This document shows, piece after piece, positions 48,895-58,190 of a stretch of DNA of 58,190 nucleotides (its first letter is position 1; the number at the start of each line of letters is the position of its first letter). The notes beneath the pieces are model-generated. The model was not told the DNA's origin. It was given only the letters and a program-made list of their open reading frames with translations, and searched no databases. A program made the translations under genes and the position numbers. The DNA is from Rossellomorea aquimaris (GTDB lineage: Bacteria > Bacillota > Bacilli > Bacillales > Bacillaceae_B). The DNA lies in contig NZ_JAIVAR010000012.1 of NCBI RefSeq assembly GCF_020171925.1, positions 1-58,190 of the forward strand, given 5' to 3'.

Positions 48895-49803
48895 ATGAAA
48901 TTGAAACTCAAACCAACCCCTTTACTGATTGCAATAGCCTTGTTACTTGTGACCAATATCGTCACCCTGGTCCTATGGTTGAAGCCGGAGGCCTCCCCGA
49001 GCATGGGTGGAATGAAAGCCGGGAGCGAAGTCGTTGCCACCGTTGGGGACGATTCGATTTCCCGTGAGGAATGGCTTTATTCCCTTGAGCAAAAATACGG
49101 GGAGCAAGAGCTGAAACAGATGGTCAACCATAAGGTGATTGAAAAAATCGCAAAGAAGTACAACATCACTGTATCTGAAAAAGAAGTGAATAAAGAATAT
49201 GAATTAATCCGTTCTGCTTATCACACTTTTGATGAAGAATACACCGAAGATGAAGAGACCGTCAAAGCCCAAATCAGGACAGACTTATTACTGGAAGAAC
49301 TTTTGACAAAAGATGTAGAAGTACCGGAAGCGGATATGAAGAAATTCTATGAGCAAAATGAAGAAATGTATCAGATTCCTAAAATGTTCGGTTTAAAGCA
49401 AATCGTTGTCAGCGACCGGTCTGAGGCCGATCAGGTCATCAAAGAGCTAGAAGGCGGTTCAAGCTTTGACGTTCTTGCCATGGAGCGATCGATCGACGCT
49501 CAAAGTGCTCATCTTGGAGGCGATATCGGCTATATCCCGGAAGAAAGTGAACTATTGACCGGTGATGCCGTGAGTGAACTTGGAAGTTTGAGTAAAGGCG
49601 AATGGAGCCGACCGGTGAAATCCGGTTCGGGCTATACAGTTTATCTTCTGGAAGGCAGCATAGATGAGAAGCATTTCAGCTATGAAGATGTAAAATCCCA
49701 AATTCGCCGCCAGCTTGCCATTGAACAGGTGGAAACACCTCTTATTCCAGAGTCCTTCTGGGATGAAGCGGGTGTTGAATGGTTTTATGGTGTTGAACAG
49801 TAA
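48895..49803 (+). CDS. yacD: PrsA-like peptidyl-prolyl isomerase YacD
   Basis: 302 residues. An N-terminal signal-anchor helix (8-28) without a clear lipobox, a SurA-like N region, and a parvulin PpiC domain (~165-255; HLGGDIGYIPEESE). Probably assists folding outside the membrane. The surrounding order hslO-yacD-cysK matches B. subtilis. GGGAG lies before ATG. Confidence 0.9.
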   Translation: MKLKLKPTPLLIAIALLLVTNIVTLVLWLKPEASPSMGGMKAGSEVVATVGDDSISREEWLYSLEQKYGEQELKQMVNHKVIEKIAKKYNITVSEKEVNKEYELIRSAYHTFDEEYTEDEETVKAQIRTDLLLEELLTKDVEVPEADMKKFYEQNEEMYQIPKMFGLKQIVVSDRSEADQVIKELEGGSSFDVLAMERSIDAQSAHLGGDIGYIPEESELLTGDAVSELGSLSKGEWSRPVKSGSGYTVYLLEGSIDEKHFSYEDVKSQIRRQLAIEQVETPLIPESFWDEAGVEWFYGVEQ

Positions 49804-49808
49804 GGAGA

Positions 49809-49836
49809 AGACCGGCCCGCCAGCCGGTCTTTTTTC
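49809..49836 (+). terminator. Terminator after yacD
   Basis: AGACCGGC pairs with GCCGGTCT, followed by T6. Confidence 0.88.
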
Positions 49837-50017
49837 ATTAAACATGAGTGGTCCATCCAAGCTTGGCTTGGGTTTGTCATCCACTAATACATAATGGCGA
49901 TGGGTTTTACGAAACATAGAAGGGATATCTATTGAATAGAGTAGAATGGGGATACAGTGATTCCGGCCGGGAGCGGTCTTCACTGGTGAAGTCGCCGGTA
50001 GACAACGAGCGTTTTGA

Positions 50018-50046
50018 TTGACAAATATATTGAATATTGTTACATT
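50018..50046 (+). promoter_or_regulatory. Sigma-A promoter of cysK
   Basis: TTGACA (50018-50023), 17 bp, TACATT (50041-50046). A CymR operator is expected for this gene, but I could not place one with confidence. Confidence 0.65.
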
Positions 50047-50095
50047 TTAGAAAAGAAATCCAACGAAATTACTTGGGATTAGGAGTGAAGAGTGA

Positions 50096-51025
50096 ATGGT
50101 GAGAGTTGCGAATTCAATTTCGGAATTGATCGGTCAAACACCCATTGTGAAGCTTAACCGCCTGGTAGATGAAAATAGTGCGGATGTTTACTTGAAGCTG
50201 GAGTATATGAATCCTGGTAGCAGTGTAAAGGATCGGATTGCACTTGCGATGATTGAGGACGCTGAAAACACCGGGAAGATCAAACCGGGAGATAGCATCG
50301 TGGAGCCGACGAGCGGCAATACGGGGATAGGTCTCGCGATGGTCGCGGCTGCGAAAGGGTTCAAAGCGGTCTTGGTGATGCCTGATACGATGAGTATGGA
50401 AAGGCGCAATCTTTTAAAGGCCTACGGTGCCGAACTTGTTTTGACACCGGGATCCGAAGGGATGGGCGGTGCGATCCGCAAGGCGGAAGAGCTTGCGGCC
50501 GAGAAGGGCTACTTCATGCCGCAGCAATTCAAGAATCAGGCAAACCCAAAAGTGCATAGGGAAACGACAGGCAAAGAAATCGTTGAGCAAATGGGCGGGC
50601 AGCTCGATGGCTTCGTGGCTGGGATCGGAACGGGTGGAACCATCACCGGAGCCGGTGAAGTACTGAAGGAACATTATCCATCCATTAAGTTATACGCGGT
50701 CGAACCGACCGACTCGCCGATCCTGTCCGGCGGAAAACCAGGGCCTCATAAAATCCAAGGCATCGGAGCGGGCTTCGTTCCCGACATCCTGAATACATCT
50801 GTGTATGATGAAGTGATCAAAGTGAGGAATGAAGAAGCGTTTGATTTTGCGCGCAGGGCGGCGAAGGAAGAAGGCATCCTCGGGGGGATTTCCTCAGGGG
50901 CGGCCATCTGTGCAGCCCTTAAGGTGGCGAAAGAACTCGGTAAAGGGAAGAAAGTGCTCGCCGTCATCCCGAGTAACGGGGAACGCTATTTGAGCACCCC
51001 GCTTTATCAATTTGATAATGAGTAA
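50096..51025 (+). CDS. cysK: Cysteine synthase A (O-acetylserine sulfhydrylase)
   Basis: 309-residue fold type II PLP enzyme. [10 protein letters not shown] holds the PLP lysine (~43), [10 protein letters not shown] binds the substrate carboxylate, and GTGGTITG the phosphate. It makes cysteine from O-acetylserine and sulfide; in B. subtilis it also partners CymR. AGGAGTGAAG precedes the ATG at 50096. Confidence 0.97.
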   Translation: MVRVANSISELIGQTPIVKLNRLVDENSADVYLKLEYMNPGSSVKDRIALAMIEDAENTGKIKPGDSIVEPTSGNTGIGLAMVAAAKGFKAVLVMPDTMSMERRNLLKAYGAELVLTPGSEGMGGAIRKAEELAAEKGYFMPQQFKNQANPKVHRETTGKEIVEQMGGQLDGFVAGIGTGGTITGAGEVLKEHYPSIKLYAVEPTDSPILSGGKPGPHKIQGIGAGFVPDILNTSVYDEVIKVRNEEAFDFARRAAKEEGILGGISSGAAICAALKVAKELGKGKKVLAVIPSNGERYLSTPLYQFDNE

Positions 51026-51037
51026 CATCATGACAGG

Positions 51038-51070
51038 ATCCTGAAGCGGCACTCGCTTCGGGATTTTTTT
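51038..51070 (+). terminator. Terminator after cysK
   Basis: ATCCTGAAGCG pairs with CGCTTCGGGAT, then T6. Confidence 0.9.
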
Positions 51071-51111
51071 GTTATGAACCCTGTTAAAGGGTATTGTTCT
51101 GTTTAACCGGA

Positions 51112-51162
51112 CCCGGCTAGTGGTTTGAGTGAAAGTGAGGTCTTTCATGGGGTCGGGCATCG
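51112..51162. repeat. Remnant of the dispersed inverted-repeat element
   Basis: CCCGGCTAGTGGTTTGAGTG and GAGGTCTTTCATGG-x-GGCATCGG resemble the two ends of the element with the middle lost. Weak similarity. Confidence 0.4.
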
Positions 51163-51260
51163 GTGTTTGTGCTCTTTGAAGATATACTAGGATAAAACCC
51201 CCGTTTCCAAACTTTCAACAGTGAAACCTTCCTTCACATCATGTATCATGAAAGAAGATA

Positions 51261-52691
51261 ATGAGTAGGAGTGTGAAGGAAGTGCAACACCTATATTTTC
51301 AGAAGAACCTTACAACAAAAGAACAATTCTTTTCAGCATACGAACAACTGAGTCAGGACCAATCTCACCATGTCTTGCTGGAAAGCGGTCGGGGTGGACG
51401 ATATAGTGTTGCCGGACTTCAACCTAAAACGGTATTGGAAAGTGCGGATGGTGGACTCAAGATCCATGATCAGACAGGCTCCGGCTTCATGCCGGGAGAC
51501 CCCCTCATCGAACTGGAGAAATGGCTACAGCCACTGGAAACGGAGAAACAGCCTGACCTTCCTGACTTTCAAGGAGGTGTCATCGGTTTCCTGAGCTATG
51601 ACTACGCGAGGAGAATCGAGAAGCTGCCAACCTTGAGTGATGATGACCTCGAAATCCCTGAAGTGTATTTCTTGTACCTCGATCAGTGGGTGGTCTTCGA
51701 TCATAAGGAGGACACGCTATGGACGATGATCCTGTCCGAGGAAGGGATAGGGGAAGCGAAAAACCGGTTAGAGGCGTGGACTTCATTGTGGCAGGACAAC
51801 CTAAGGGAGCAGAAGCAGGAAGATATGGTGAAAACGGACAATGAACGCTCCGAGATCAACGTATCCATGGATGAAACACAGTTCGCGGAGGCAGTAGAGA
51901 GAATCCAGGATTACATTTCGCAAGGGGATGTGTTCCAAGTGAATCTGTCTGTGCGGCAATCCCAGGAACTGAAAGTCGAGCCGTTTGCGGTATACAAAAA
52001 ATTGCGTGAACTGAACCCATCTCCGTACATGAGCTATATCCATACGCCGGACTTCCAGATTGTGTCCGGATCCCCTGAACTGCTGGTGAAGAAAAATGGG
52101 GAGGAACTGAGTACAAGGCCGATTGCCGGTACACGCTCTCGTGGAAAAGACGCAGCCGAGGATGAAGCGCTGGCGAACGAGCTCATTGATAACGAGAAGG
52201 AGCGTGCAGAGCATGTCATGCTTGTGGACCTTGAACGTAACGATCTGGGCAGGGTCTGCCGATATGGGTCCGTTGAGGTCGATGAATTCATGGTCATTGA
52301 GAAGTATTCACATGTCATGCATATCGTGTCCAATGTAAAAGGGGTGCTCGATCAGCATAAATCAAAATCGGATGTCATCCGTGCCGTCTTTCCGGGAGGT
52401 ACGATCACCGGTGCGCCAAAGGTGAGGACGATGGAGATCATCGAAGAACTTGAACCGGTGAGAAGGGGCATCTATACAGGCTCGATCGGCTGGATCGGGG
52501 TGAATGGGGATATGGAATTGAATATCGTCATCCGGACGATGCTTGTAAAAGAGGGCGAAGCCTATATCCAGGCGGGTGCAGGCGTCGTCATCGATTCGAA
52601 TCCGAAGCATGAATATAAAGAGTCACTGAAGAAAGCCAGGGCCCTTTGGGTGGCAAAAGCCATGGCGGAAGGAAAGGGGGATCATCAATGA
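51261..52691 (+). CDS. pabB: Aminodeoxychorismate synthase component I
   Basis: 476 residues of the chorismate-binding family: [30 protein letters not shown], and [20 protein letters not shown]. It makes 4-amino-4-deoxychorismate with PabA-supplied ammonia. ATG at 51261 aligns with the B. subtilis N terminus but has a weak site; GTG at 51282, ten bases after TAGGAG, is a possible start. First gene of the folate operon; a weak GTGAAA-17-TATCAT promoter lies at 51221-51249. Confidence 0.95.
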   Translation: MSRSVKEVQHLYFQKNLTTKEQFFSAYEQLSQDQSHHVLLESGRGGRYSVAGLQPKTVLESADGGLKIHDQTGSGFMPGDPLIELEKWLQPLETEKQPDLPDFQGGVIGFLSYDYARRIEKLPTLSDDDLEIPEVYFLYLDQWVVFDHKEDTLWTMILSEEGIGEAKNRLEAWTSLWQDNLREQKQEDMVKTDNERSEINVSMDETQFAEAVERIQDYISQGDVFQVNLSVRQSQELKVEPFAVYKKLRELNPSPYMSYIHTPDFQIVSGSPELLVKKNGEELSTRPIAGTRSRGKDAAEDEALANELIDNEKERAEHVMLVDLERNDLGRVCRYGSVEVDEFMVIEKYSHVMHIVSNVKGVLDQHKSKSDVIRAVFPGGTITGAPKVRTMEIIEELEPVRRGIYTGSIGWIGVNGDMELNIVIRTMLVKEGEAYIQAGAGVVIDSNPKHEYKESLKKARALWVAKAMAEGKGDHQ

Positions 52692-53275
52692 TCCTGATGA
52701 TCGATAATTATGATTCATTCACATACAATCTGGTTCAATTTTTAGGGGAACTAGGAGAAGAGCTTGTGGTCCGTAGAAATGATGAGATTACCATACGAGA
52801 AATTGAAGAGATGGCACCGGACTACCTGATGATCTCCCCAGGGCCGTGCAGCCCGGATGAAGCTGGAGTCAGTCTGGAGGCAATCACCCATTTTGCTGGG
52901 AAGATACCGATCTTCGGCGTATGTCTCGGTCACCAATCCATTGCCCAGGTATTCGGTGGTGATGTCATCCGTGCCGAACGTCTCATGCACGGGAAGGTAT
53001 CCCTCATGTATCATGACGGAAAATCGATATTCGAGGACATGCCGAATCCTTTCGAAGCGACAAGATATCATTCTCTCATCGTTAAACGGGAAACCCTTCC
53101 CGAGTGCTTCGATATTACCGCAGAAACGTCAAAGGGTGAGATCATGGCCATCCGTCATAAAGAGCTTGCCATTGAAGGTGTACAGTTCCATCCGGAGTCC
53201 ATCATGACGCAAGAAGGGAAGAAACTGTTGAAGAACTTTCTTGAAGCTTATAAGAAAGTCGAGATACCGGTATAA
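52688..53275 (+). CDS. pabA: Aminodeoxychorismate/anthranilate synthase glutamine amidotransferase
   Basis: 195 residues, class I amidotransferase: [34 protein letters not shown] (catalytic Cys) and VQFHPESI (catalytic His). In B. subtilis it serves both folate and tryptophan pathways. The ATGA overlap with pabB and AAGGGGG fix the start at 52688. Confidence 0.96.
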   Translation: MILMIDNYDSFTYNLVQFLGELGEELVVRRNDEITIREIEEMAPDYLMISPGPCSPDEAGVSLEAITHFAGKIPIFGVCLGHQSIAQVFGGDVIRAERLMHGKVSLMYHDGKSIFEDMPNPFEATRYHSLIVKRETLPECFDITAETSKGEIMAIRHKELAIEGVQFHPESIMTQEGKKLLKNFLEAYKKVEIPV

Positions 53276-54171
53276 TGTATATCTATATGAACGGGAACAT
53301 CGTCCATCAGTCACAAGCATCGATTTCACCGTTTGATCACGGCTACTTGTACGGATTGGGTGTCTTTGAAACATTCCGCACCTATGACGGACACCCCTTT
53401 CTATTGGGGGATCACGTATCCAGATTGAAACAGGGGCTTGGAGCACTTGCCATTGAAATGGATATCCATCTCGATGAAGTCACAGAAATCGTTCGTACAT
53501 TATTGAAAAAGAACGGCTTGGAAGATGCGTACTGCCGATTGAATGTGTCGGGGGGACCAGGTGAGATCGGGTTGAGAACGACTCCTTATGAACAAGGGAC
53601 GATCATCCTTTTTCAAAAAGCGTTGCCGGCACCTTCCCCGCTTCGTGAAAAAGAAGGTGTCGTCCTCAGGCTGAGGCGAAGCACCCCTGAAATCGATGTG
53701 CGCTTGAAATCTCATCATTACCTCAACAATCTTGCCGCCAAAAGGGAGATCGGACCGTCGGCGGATCAAGAAGGGATCTTTCTGACCGCAGATGGTTATG
53801 TATGCGAAGGGATCACCTCGAACATCTTCTGGGTCAAGGGTGGAGAGCTTTACACCCCTTCCGTCGAGACCGGGTTGTTGGACGGGATTACACGACGGTT
53901 CATTCTCGCTTCGGCACAGCGGTTGAATATACCTGTTCATGAAGGCTTGTTCAAGGTTAGTGACCTGAATTCGTCAGACGAGCTGTTCTTCACGAATTCC
54001 GTACAGGAAATCATCCCTGTCAATCGGGTGGGGGACCGTTGTTTCCCGGGAAAGTCAGGAACGTATACAAGACAACTGCATGAGCACTACCAGCGATATG
54101 TCACTCATTTGGACTTCATTGAAGAAATGGAAGGAGGGAATCAACATGCAGGAGACGATTATATGCGGTAA
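53275..54171 (+). CDS. pabC: 4-amino-4-deoxychorismate lyase
   Basis: 298-residue fold type IV PLP enzyme. KSHHYLNNLAAKREI contains the PLP lysine; EGITSNIFWVK binds phosphate. It releases pyruvate to give p-aminobenzoate. TAATG overlap with pabA and 26-bp overlap with folP. Confidence 0.94.
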   Translation: MYIYMNGNIVHQSQASISPFDHGYLYGLGVFETFRTYDGHPFLLGDHVSRLKQGLGALAIEMDIHLDEVTEIVRTLLKKNGLEDAYCRLNVSGGPGEIGLRTTPYEQGTIILFQKALPAPSPLREKEGVVLRLRRSTPEIDVRLKSHHYLNNLAAKREIGPSADQEGIFLTADGYVCEGITSNIFWVKGGELYTPSVETGLLDGITRRFILASAQRLNIPVHEGLFKVSDLNSSDELFFTNSVQEIIPVNRVGDRCFPGKSGTYTRQLHEHYQRYVTHLDFIEEMEGGNQHAGDDYMR

Positions 54172-54979
54172 CCATGAATTGGATTATTCAAGAAAGACCC
54201 TGATCATGGGGATCCTGAATGTCACCCCGGATTCATTCTCGGACGGGGGATCGTATGATTCTGTACAAAAGGCTGTGGAGCGCGCAAAGGAAATGGTTCG
54301 GCAAGGTGCGGACCTGATTGACGTAGGCGGAGAATCGACCCGTCCAGGTCACACGCCTGTTACGGCAGAGGAAGAAATCAAAAGGGTCATCCCGATCATA
54401 AAGGCACTTGTGGAAGAAGTGGATGTCCCGATTTCGATTGACACGTATAAGGCTGAAACGGCCAAGGCGGCACTCGAAGCCGGCGCCCATATCATCAATG
54501 ATGTTTGGGGTGCGAAGAAAGATCCCCACATGGCGGGAGTGGCCGCCGAGACGGGGGCTCCGATCATCCTGATGCACAACCGCGTTGAACCTGAGTATAA
54601 GGAATTCATGAAAGACGCCGTTCAAGACTTGCAGGAGAGCATCAAGATCGTGAAGGAAGCGGGAGTGAAGGATGAGCAAATCATCCTTGACCCTGGGATC
54701 GGCTTTGCTAAAACGTTCGAACAGAATCTTGAAATGATGAGGCATGTAGATGTCCTTGTATCCCTTGGTTATCCGGTCCTTTATGCCACGTCCCGTAAGA
54801 GGGTGATCGGTCACGTACTTGATCTTCCGGTCGACGAGCGGATGGAAGGGACCGGCGCGACAGTGTGTTGGGGGATCCAGAAGGGGTGCCAGATTGTACG
54901 TGTACACGATGTCAAAGAAATGGCGCGGATGGCGAAAATGATGGATGCATTAATGGGAAAGGGGCAGTACCATGGATAA
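54146..54979 (+). CDS. folP: Dihydropteroate synthase
   Basis: 277 residues (sul in B. subtilis). MGILNVTPDSFSDGG, DVGGESTRPG, and a conserved Lys/Arg in TSRKRVIG bind the pterin and PABA. Target of sulfonamides. ATG at 54146 behind GGAGGGA; an in-frame ATG at 54080 lies inside pabC without a site. Confidence 0.96.
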   Translation: MQETIICGNHELDYSRKTLIMGILNVTPDSFSDGGSYDSVQKAVERAKEMVRQGADLIDVGGESTRPGHTPVTAEEEIKRVIPIIKALVEEVDVPISIDTYKAETAKAALEAGAHIINDVWGAKKDPHMAGVAAETGAPIILMHNRVEPEYKEFMKDAVQDLQESIKIVKEAGVKDEQIILDPGIGFAKTFEQNLEMMRHVDVLVSLGYPVLYATSRKRVIGHVLDLPVDERMEGTGATVCWGIQKGCQIVRVHDVKEMARMAKMMDALMGKGQYHG

Positions 54980-55340
54980 AATCTTAGTGAATGAAATGGA
55001 GTTTTACGGATATCACGGCGTATTCCCGGAGGAAAACAGACTGGGGCAGCGATTCCGTGTCAGCGCGGAGCTTCATCTTGATTTGAGCAAGTCTGGAAAG
55101 AGCGATGCCCTTGAAGACTCCGTCAACTATGCTGACGTGTATACCCTGACAAAGTCTGTAGTAGAAGGTGAACCTCTTAATCTGGTGGAAGCGGTGGCTG
55201 AAAGGATCTCCTCTAAGATTCTCGAGTCCTTCGACATCGTCCAAGCGTGCAAAATTACTCTCATTAAGCCTGATCCTCCGATTCCGGGCCATTATCGTTC
55301 GGTAGCGGTGGAAATCACGAGGAGTCGATCACATGAATAA
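54972..55340 (+). CDS. folB: Dihydroneopterin aldolase
   Basis: 122 residues: EFYGYHGVFPEENRLGQRF and a C-terminal KPDPPIPGHYRSVAVEI. Converts dihydroneopterin to hydroxymethyl-dihydropterin. Overlaps folP by 8 bp and folK by 8 bp. Confidence 0.96.
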   Translation: MDKILVNEMEFYGYHGVFPEENRLGQRFRVSAELHLDLSKSGKSDALEDSVNYADVYTLTKSVVEGEPLNLVEAVAERISSKILESFDIVQACKITLIKPDPPIPGHYRSVAVEITRSRSHE

Positions 55341-55860
55341 CATCGCATACATCTCCCTCGGATCAAATATGGGGGAAAGGGAGGTTTATCTGGAAAAAGC
55401 CATAAATATCCTCCATAGTCATGGTAAGATAGAGGTACTAAGAAAATCGTCCATGTATGAAACGGATCCAGTAGGATTCACTGAACAAGGTAAATTTCTG
55501 AATATGGTCATTGAAGTGCGTACGGCTTTACGTCCGGAAACTCTGCTGCAGCAATGCCTGCAGGTGGAATGCGACCTCGGGAGGATAAGGGAGTTCAAGT
55601 GGGGACCGAGAATCATAGACCTGGATGTCTTACTCTACAATAATGAGAAAGTTGAAACAGAAAATCTGCTCATTCCACATCCAAGGATGGAGAAGAGAGC
55701 CTTTGTCCTGATACCTCTCTTGGAACTAGAACCGTCAATCGGTCATCCAGTTCTAGGCACTCCATTCAGTCGCTTCCTGGACGAAATACCTGACAAAGAA
55801 GGAGTTCGGTTATGGAAACAGATATATGGGGAAGACGTGTTCGTGCATTCAGAAAATTAA
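55333..55860 (+). CDS. folK: HPPK, 6-hydroxymethyl-dihydropterin pyrophosphokinase
   Basis: 175 residues: ISLGSNMGEREVYL, FKWGPRIIDLDVLLY (metal-binding Asp pair) and IPHPRMEKRAFVL. Adds pyrophosphate to the pterin before FolP. Its last 49 bp are also read as the start of yazB in another frame. Confidence 0.96.
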   Translation: MNNIAYISLGSNMGEREVYLEKAINILHSHGKIEVLRKSSMYETDPVGFTEQGKFLNMVIEVRTALRPETLLQQCLQVECDLGRIREFKWGPRIIDLDVLLYNNEKVETENLLIPHPRMEKRAFVLIPLLELEPSIGHPVLGTPFSRFLDEIPDKEGVRLWKQIYGEDVFVHSEN

Positions 55861-56036
55861 AAGGCCTTACCCAGGAAGGGCTGGCCAAGGAACTTGGCAT
55901 CTCTGTCTCCGTCCTTGGGGAAGTGGAAAGAGGGAGCCGGGTCCCGAAGGAGGACTTCCTGGTTAAGGTGGCGGAAGTGCTCCAGATATCCCTCGATGAT
56001 CTTGATCCTAAAGGGGAATTGGAGAATAGGCAATAG
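55812..56036 (+). CDS. yazB: Xre-type HTH protein YazB
   Basis: 74 residues with a single helix-turn-helix (RKLKGLTQEGLAKELGISVS). Targets unknown. The start overlaps folK by 49 bp, with GGAG nearby, so translation is probably coupled. Last gene of the folate operon; dusB (yacF), next in B. subtilis, is absent. Confidence 0.9.
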   Translation: METDIWGRRVRAFRKLKGLTQEGLAKELGISVSVLGEVERGSRVPKEDFLVKVAEVLQISLDDLDPKGELENRQ

Positions 56037-56105
56037 TCCGATGAAAGAAGCGGATCGAGAAGGACAGCGGGTGCCCCTGTGTGTTTTCTCTCATAATATG
56101 TTATT

Positions 56106-56163
56106 CTAAAAAAGGCTTGATTCCATTCGTGATATCCATCATGGACGGAGCGGCCTTTTTTAG
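56106..56163 (+). terminator. Terminator of the folate operon
   Basis: CTAAAAAAGGC (56106-56116) pairs with GCCTTTTTTAG (56153-56163) across a 36-base inner loop that itself can pair TTCCAT with ATGGA. Confidence 0.75.
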
Positions 56164-56334
56164 ATGATTTCTATAACCATATCCATAAGCCTTCAATGGC
56201 ACACGAGGGACGGTTTTCTTAAAGAACTGAAACTTTAGGGGTGTTACAAACCCGGATATTGTGTAAAATAGTATGGTATATATTCGTATTAGTCTAGTAA
56301 AGCAGGAAAGCAGATAGAATAGGAGTGAAAATAA

Positions 56335-57822
<1,488 letters not shown>

Positions 57823-57836
57823 TCTACTTTATATGG

Positions 57837-57865
57837 AAAGCAGCGGCTGACGGCCGCTGCTTTTT
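57837..57865 (+). terminator. Terminator after lysS
   Basis: AAAGCAGCGGC pairs with GCCGCTGCTTT around a 5-base loop, then T. Confidence 0.92.
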
Positions 57866-57950
57866 CTATATGAAAGGATTGATTATCGGATCTATTTCAA
57901 ATATGTTTAGATGTTTTTTAAAAAGAAATAAAAAAAGTTGAAAAAACCTC

Positions 57951-57979
57951 TTGCACCATTATTCAGATGGTGGTATATT
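57951..57979 (+). promoter_or_regulatory. rRNA operon promoter P1
   Basis: TTGCAC (57951-57956), 17 bp, TATATT (57974-57979), preceded by an A-rich stretch like an UP element. Confidence 0.82.
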
Positions 57980-58036
57980 ATTATCTGTTGCCGCAAAACA
58001 CGGTGAACAACACAAAAAACTTTTTAAAAAAAGTTG

Positions 58037-58065
58037 TTGACACATCGCTGTTGATGCTGTAATAT
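58037..58065 (+). promoter_or_regulatory. rRNA operon promoter P2
   Basis: TTGACA (58037-58042), 17 bp, TAATAT (58060-58065), 86 bp after P1. The double promoter is typical of Bacillus rrn operons. Confidence 0.88.
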
Positions 58066-58071
58066 TTAAAG

Positions 58072-58190
58072 GGTCGCTTCAAACGAAGCACTTAACAAAT
58101 TGAACCTTGAAAACTGAACAAAACAAGACAATACGTCAACGTTAATTCTAGATTTACCGTAACGAATATCGTTACAAAAAAGAGCTATTC
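58072..58190 (+). other. rRNA operon leader
   Basis: Contains CCTTGAAAACTGAACAAAAC, the conserved Bacillus pre-16S leader with boxA-like antitermination sequence. The 16S gene itself starts beyond the window. Confidence 0.8.

Noticed and set aside
49960..50017. Structured leader or riboswitch before cysK (CCGGC...GCCGG and TCTTCAC/GTGAAG)
   Set aside because: It lies upstream of the predicted cysK promoter and so would not be in the transcript; pairing is also weak.

Overview
The window is a roughly 58 kb chromosomal stretch of a spore-forming Bacillaceae bacterium. It starts inside the 3' part of a 5S rRNA gene and ends in the leader of the next rRNA operon. Gene content and order match, from memory, the region of the Bacillus subtilis chromosome between two rRNA operons that runs from csfB to lysS. 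Codon use, moderate GC content, strong AGGAGG-type ribosome binding sites, many TTG/GTG starts and sporulation genes (csfB/gin, yabG, sspF, spoVG, fin, spoVT, yabP, yabQ, spoIIE) all fit a Bacillus relative. The genus cannot be fixed from sequence alone; a Rossellomorea or similar marine Bacillus is only a guess.

Layout. 1-1342: 5S end, its terminator and about 0.9 kb of tandem ~343 bp non-coding repeats. 1361-9180: csfB, yaaO, tmk, darA, yaaR, holB, ricT, yabA, trmN6-like yabB, rsmI, then abrB on the minus strand with Spo0A boxes. 9654-22992: metS, tatD-type DNase, yabE, rnmV, ksgA, yabG, veg, sspF, ispE, purR, ridA, spoVG, glmU. 23007-36714: prs, ctc/rplY, pth, fin, mfd, spoVT, yabM, yabN/mazG, rqcP, yabP, yabQ, divIC, yabR. 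37218-37887: a DinB-like gene and two minus-strand tRNAs (Met, Glu). 38170-46590: spoIIE, yabS, yabT, tilS, hpt, ftsH. 47139-51025: coaX, hslO, yacD, cysK. 51261-56036: the folate operon pabB-pabA-pabC-folP-folB-folK-yazB. 56335-57822: lysS, followed by two tandem rRNA promoters.

The genes form a housekeeping and development cluster: DNA replication and repair (tmk, holB, yabA, mfd), RNA processing and modification (rsmI, rnmV, ksgA, trmN6-like, tilS), translation (metS, lysS, pth, ctc, rqcP), nucleotide, PRPP and folate supply (prs, purR, hpt, pab/fol), and the sporulation programme. Promoter-like sequences of several sigma classes can be read: sigma-A in many places, sigma-H at spoVG, sigma-B at ctc, sigma-F/G type at csfB, fin and spoVT, and a Spo0A-type 21-bp-spacer promoter at spoIIE.

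The least explained content is intergenic. Three places carry arrays of short A/T-rich units repeated every 20-21 bp (376-470 with a copy at 719-813; 16066-16189; 36809-36969). They use two different cores (GATAATAA and RCGCAY) on a similar framework. There are also four copies plus one remnant of a ~135 bp inverted-repeat-ended element, two of them carrying a second repeat family nested in opposite orientations. Compared with the remembered B. subtilis order, xpaC-yaaN, yazA and dusB (yacF) are absent.
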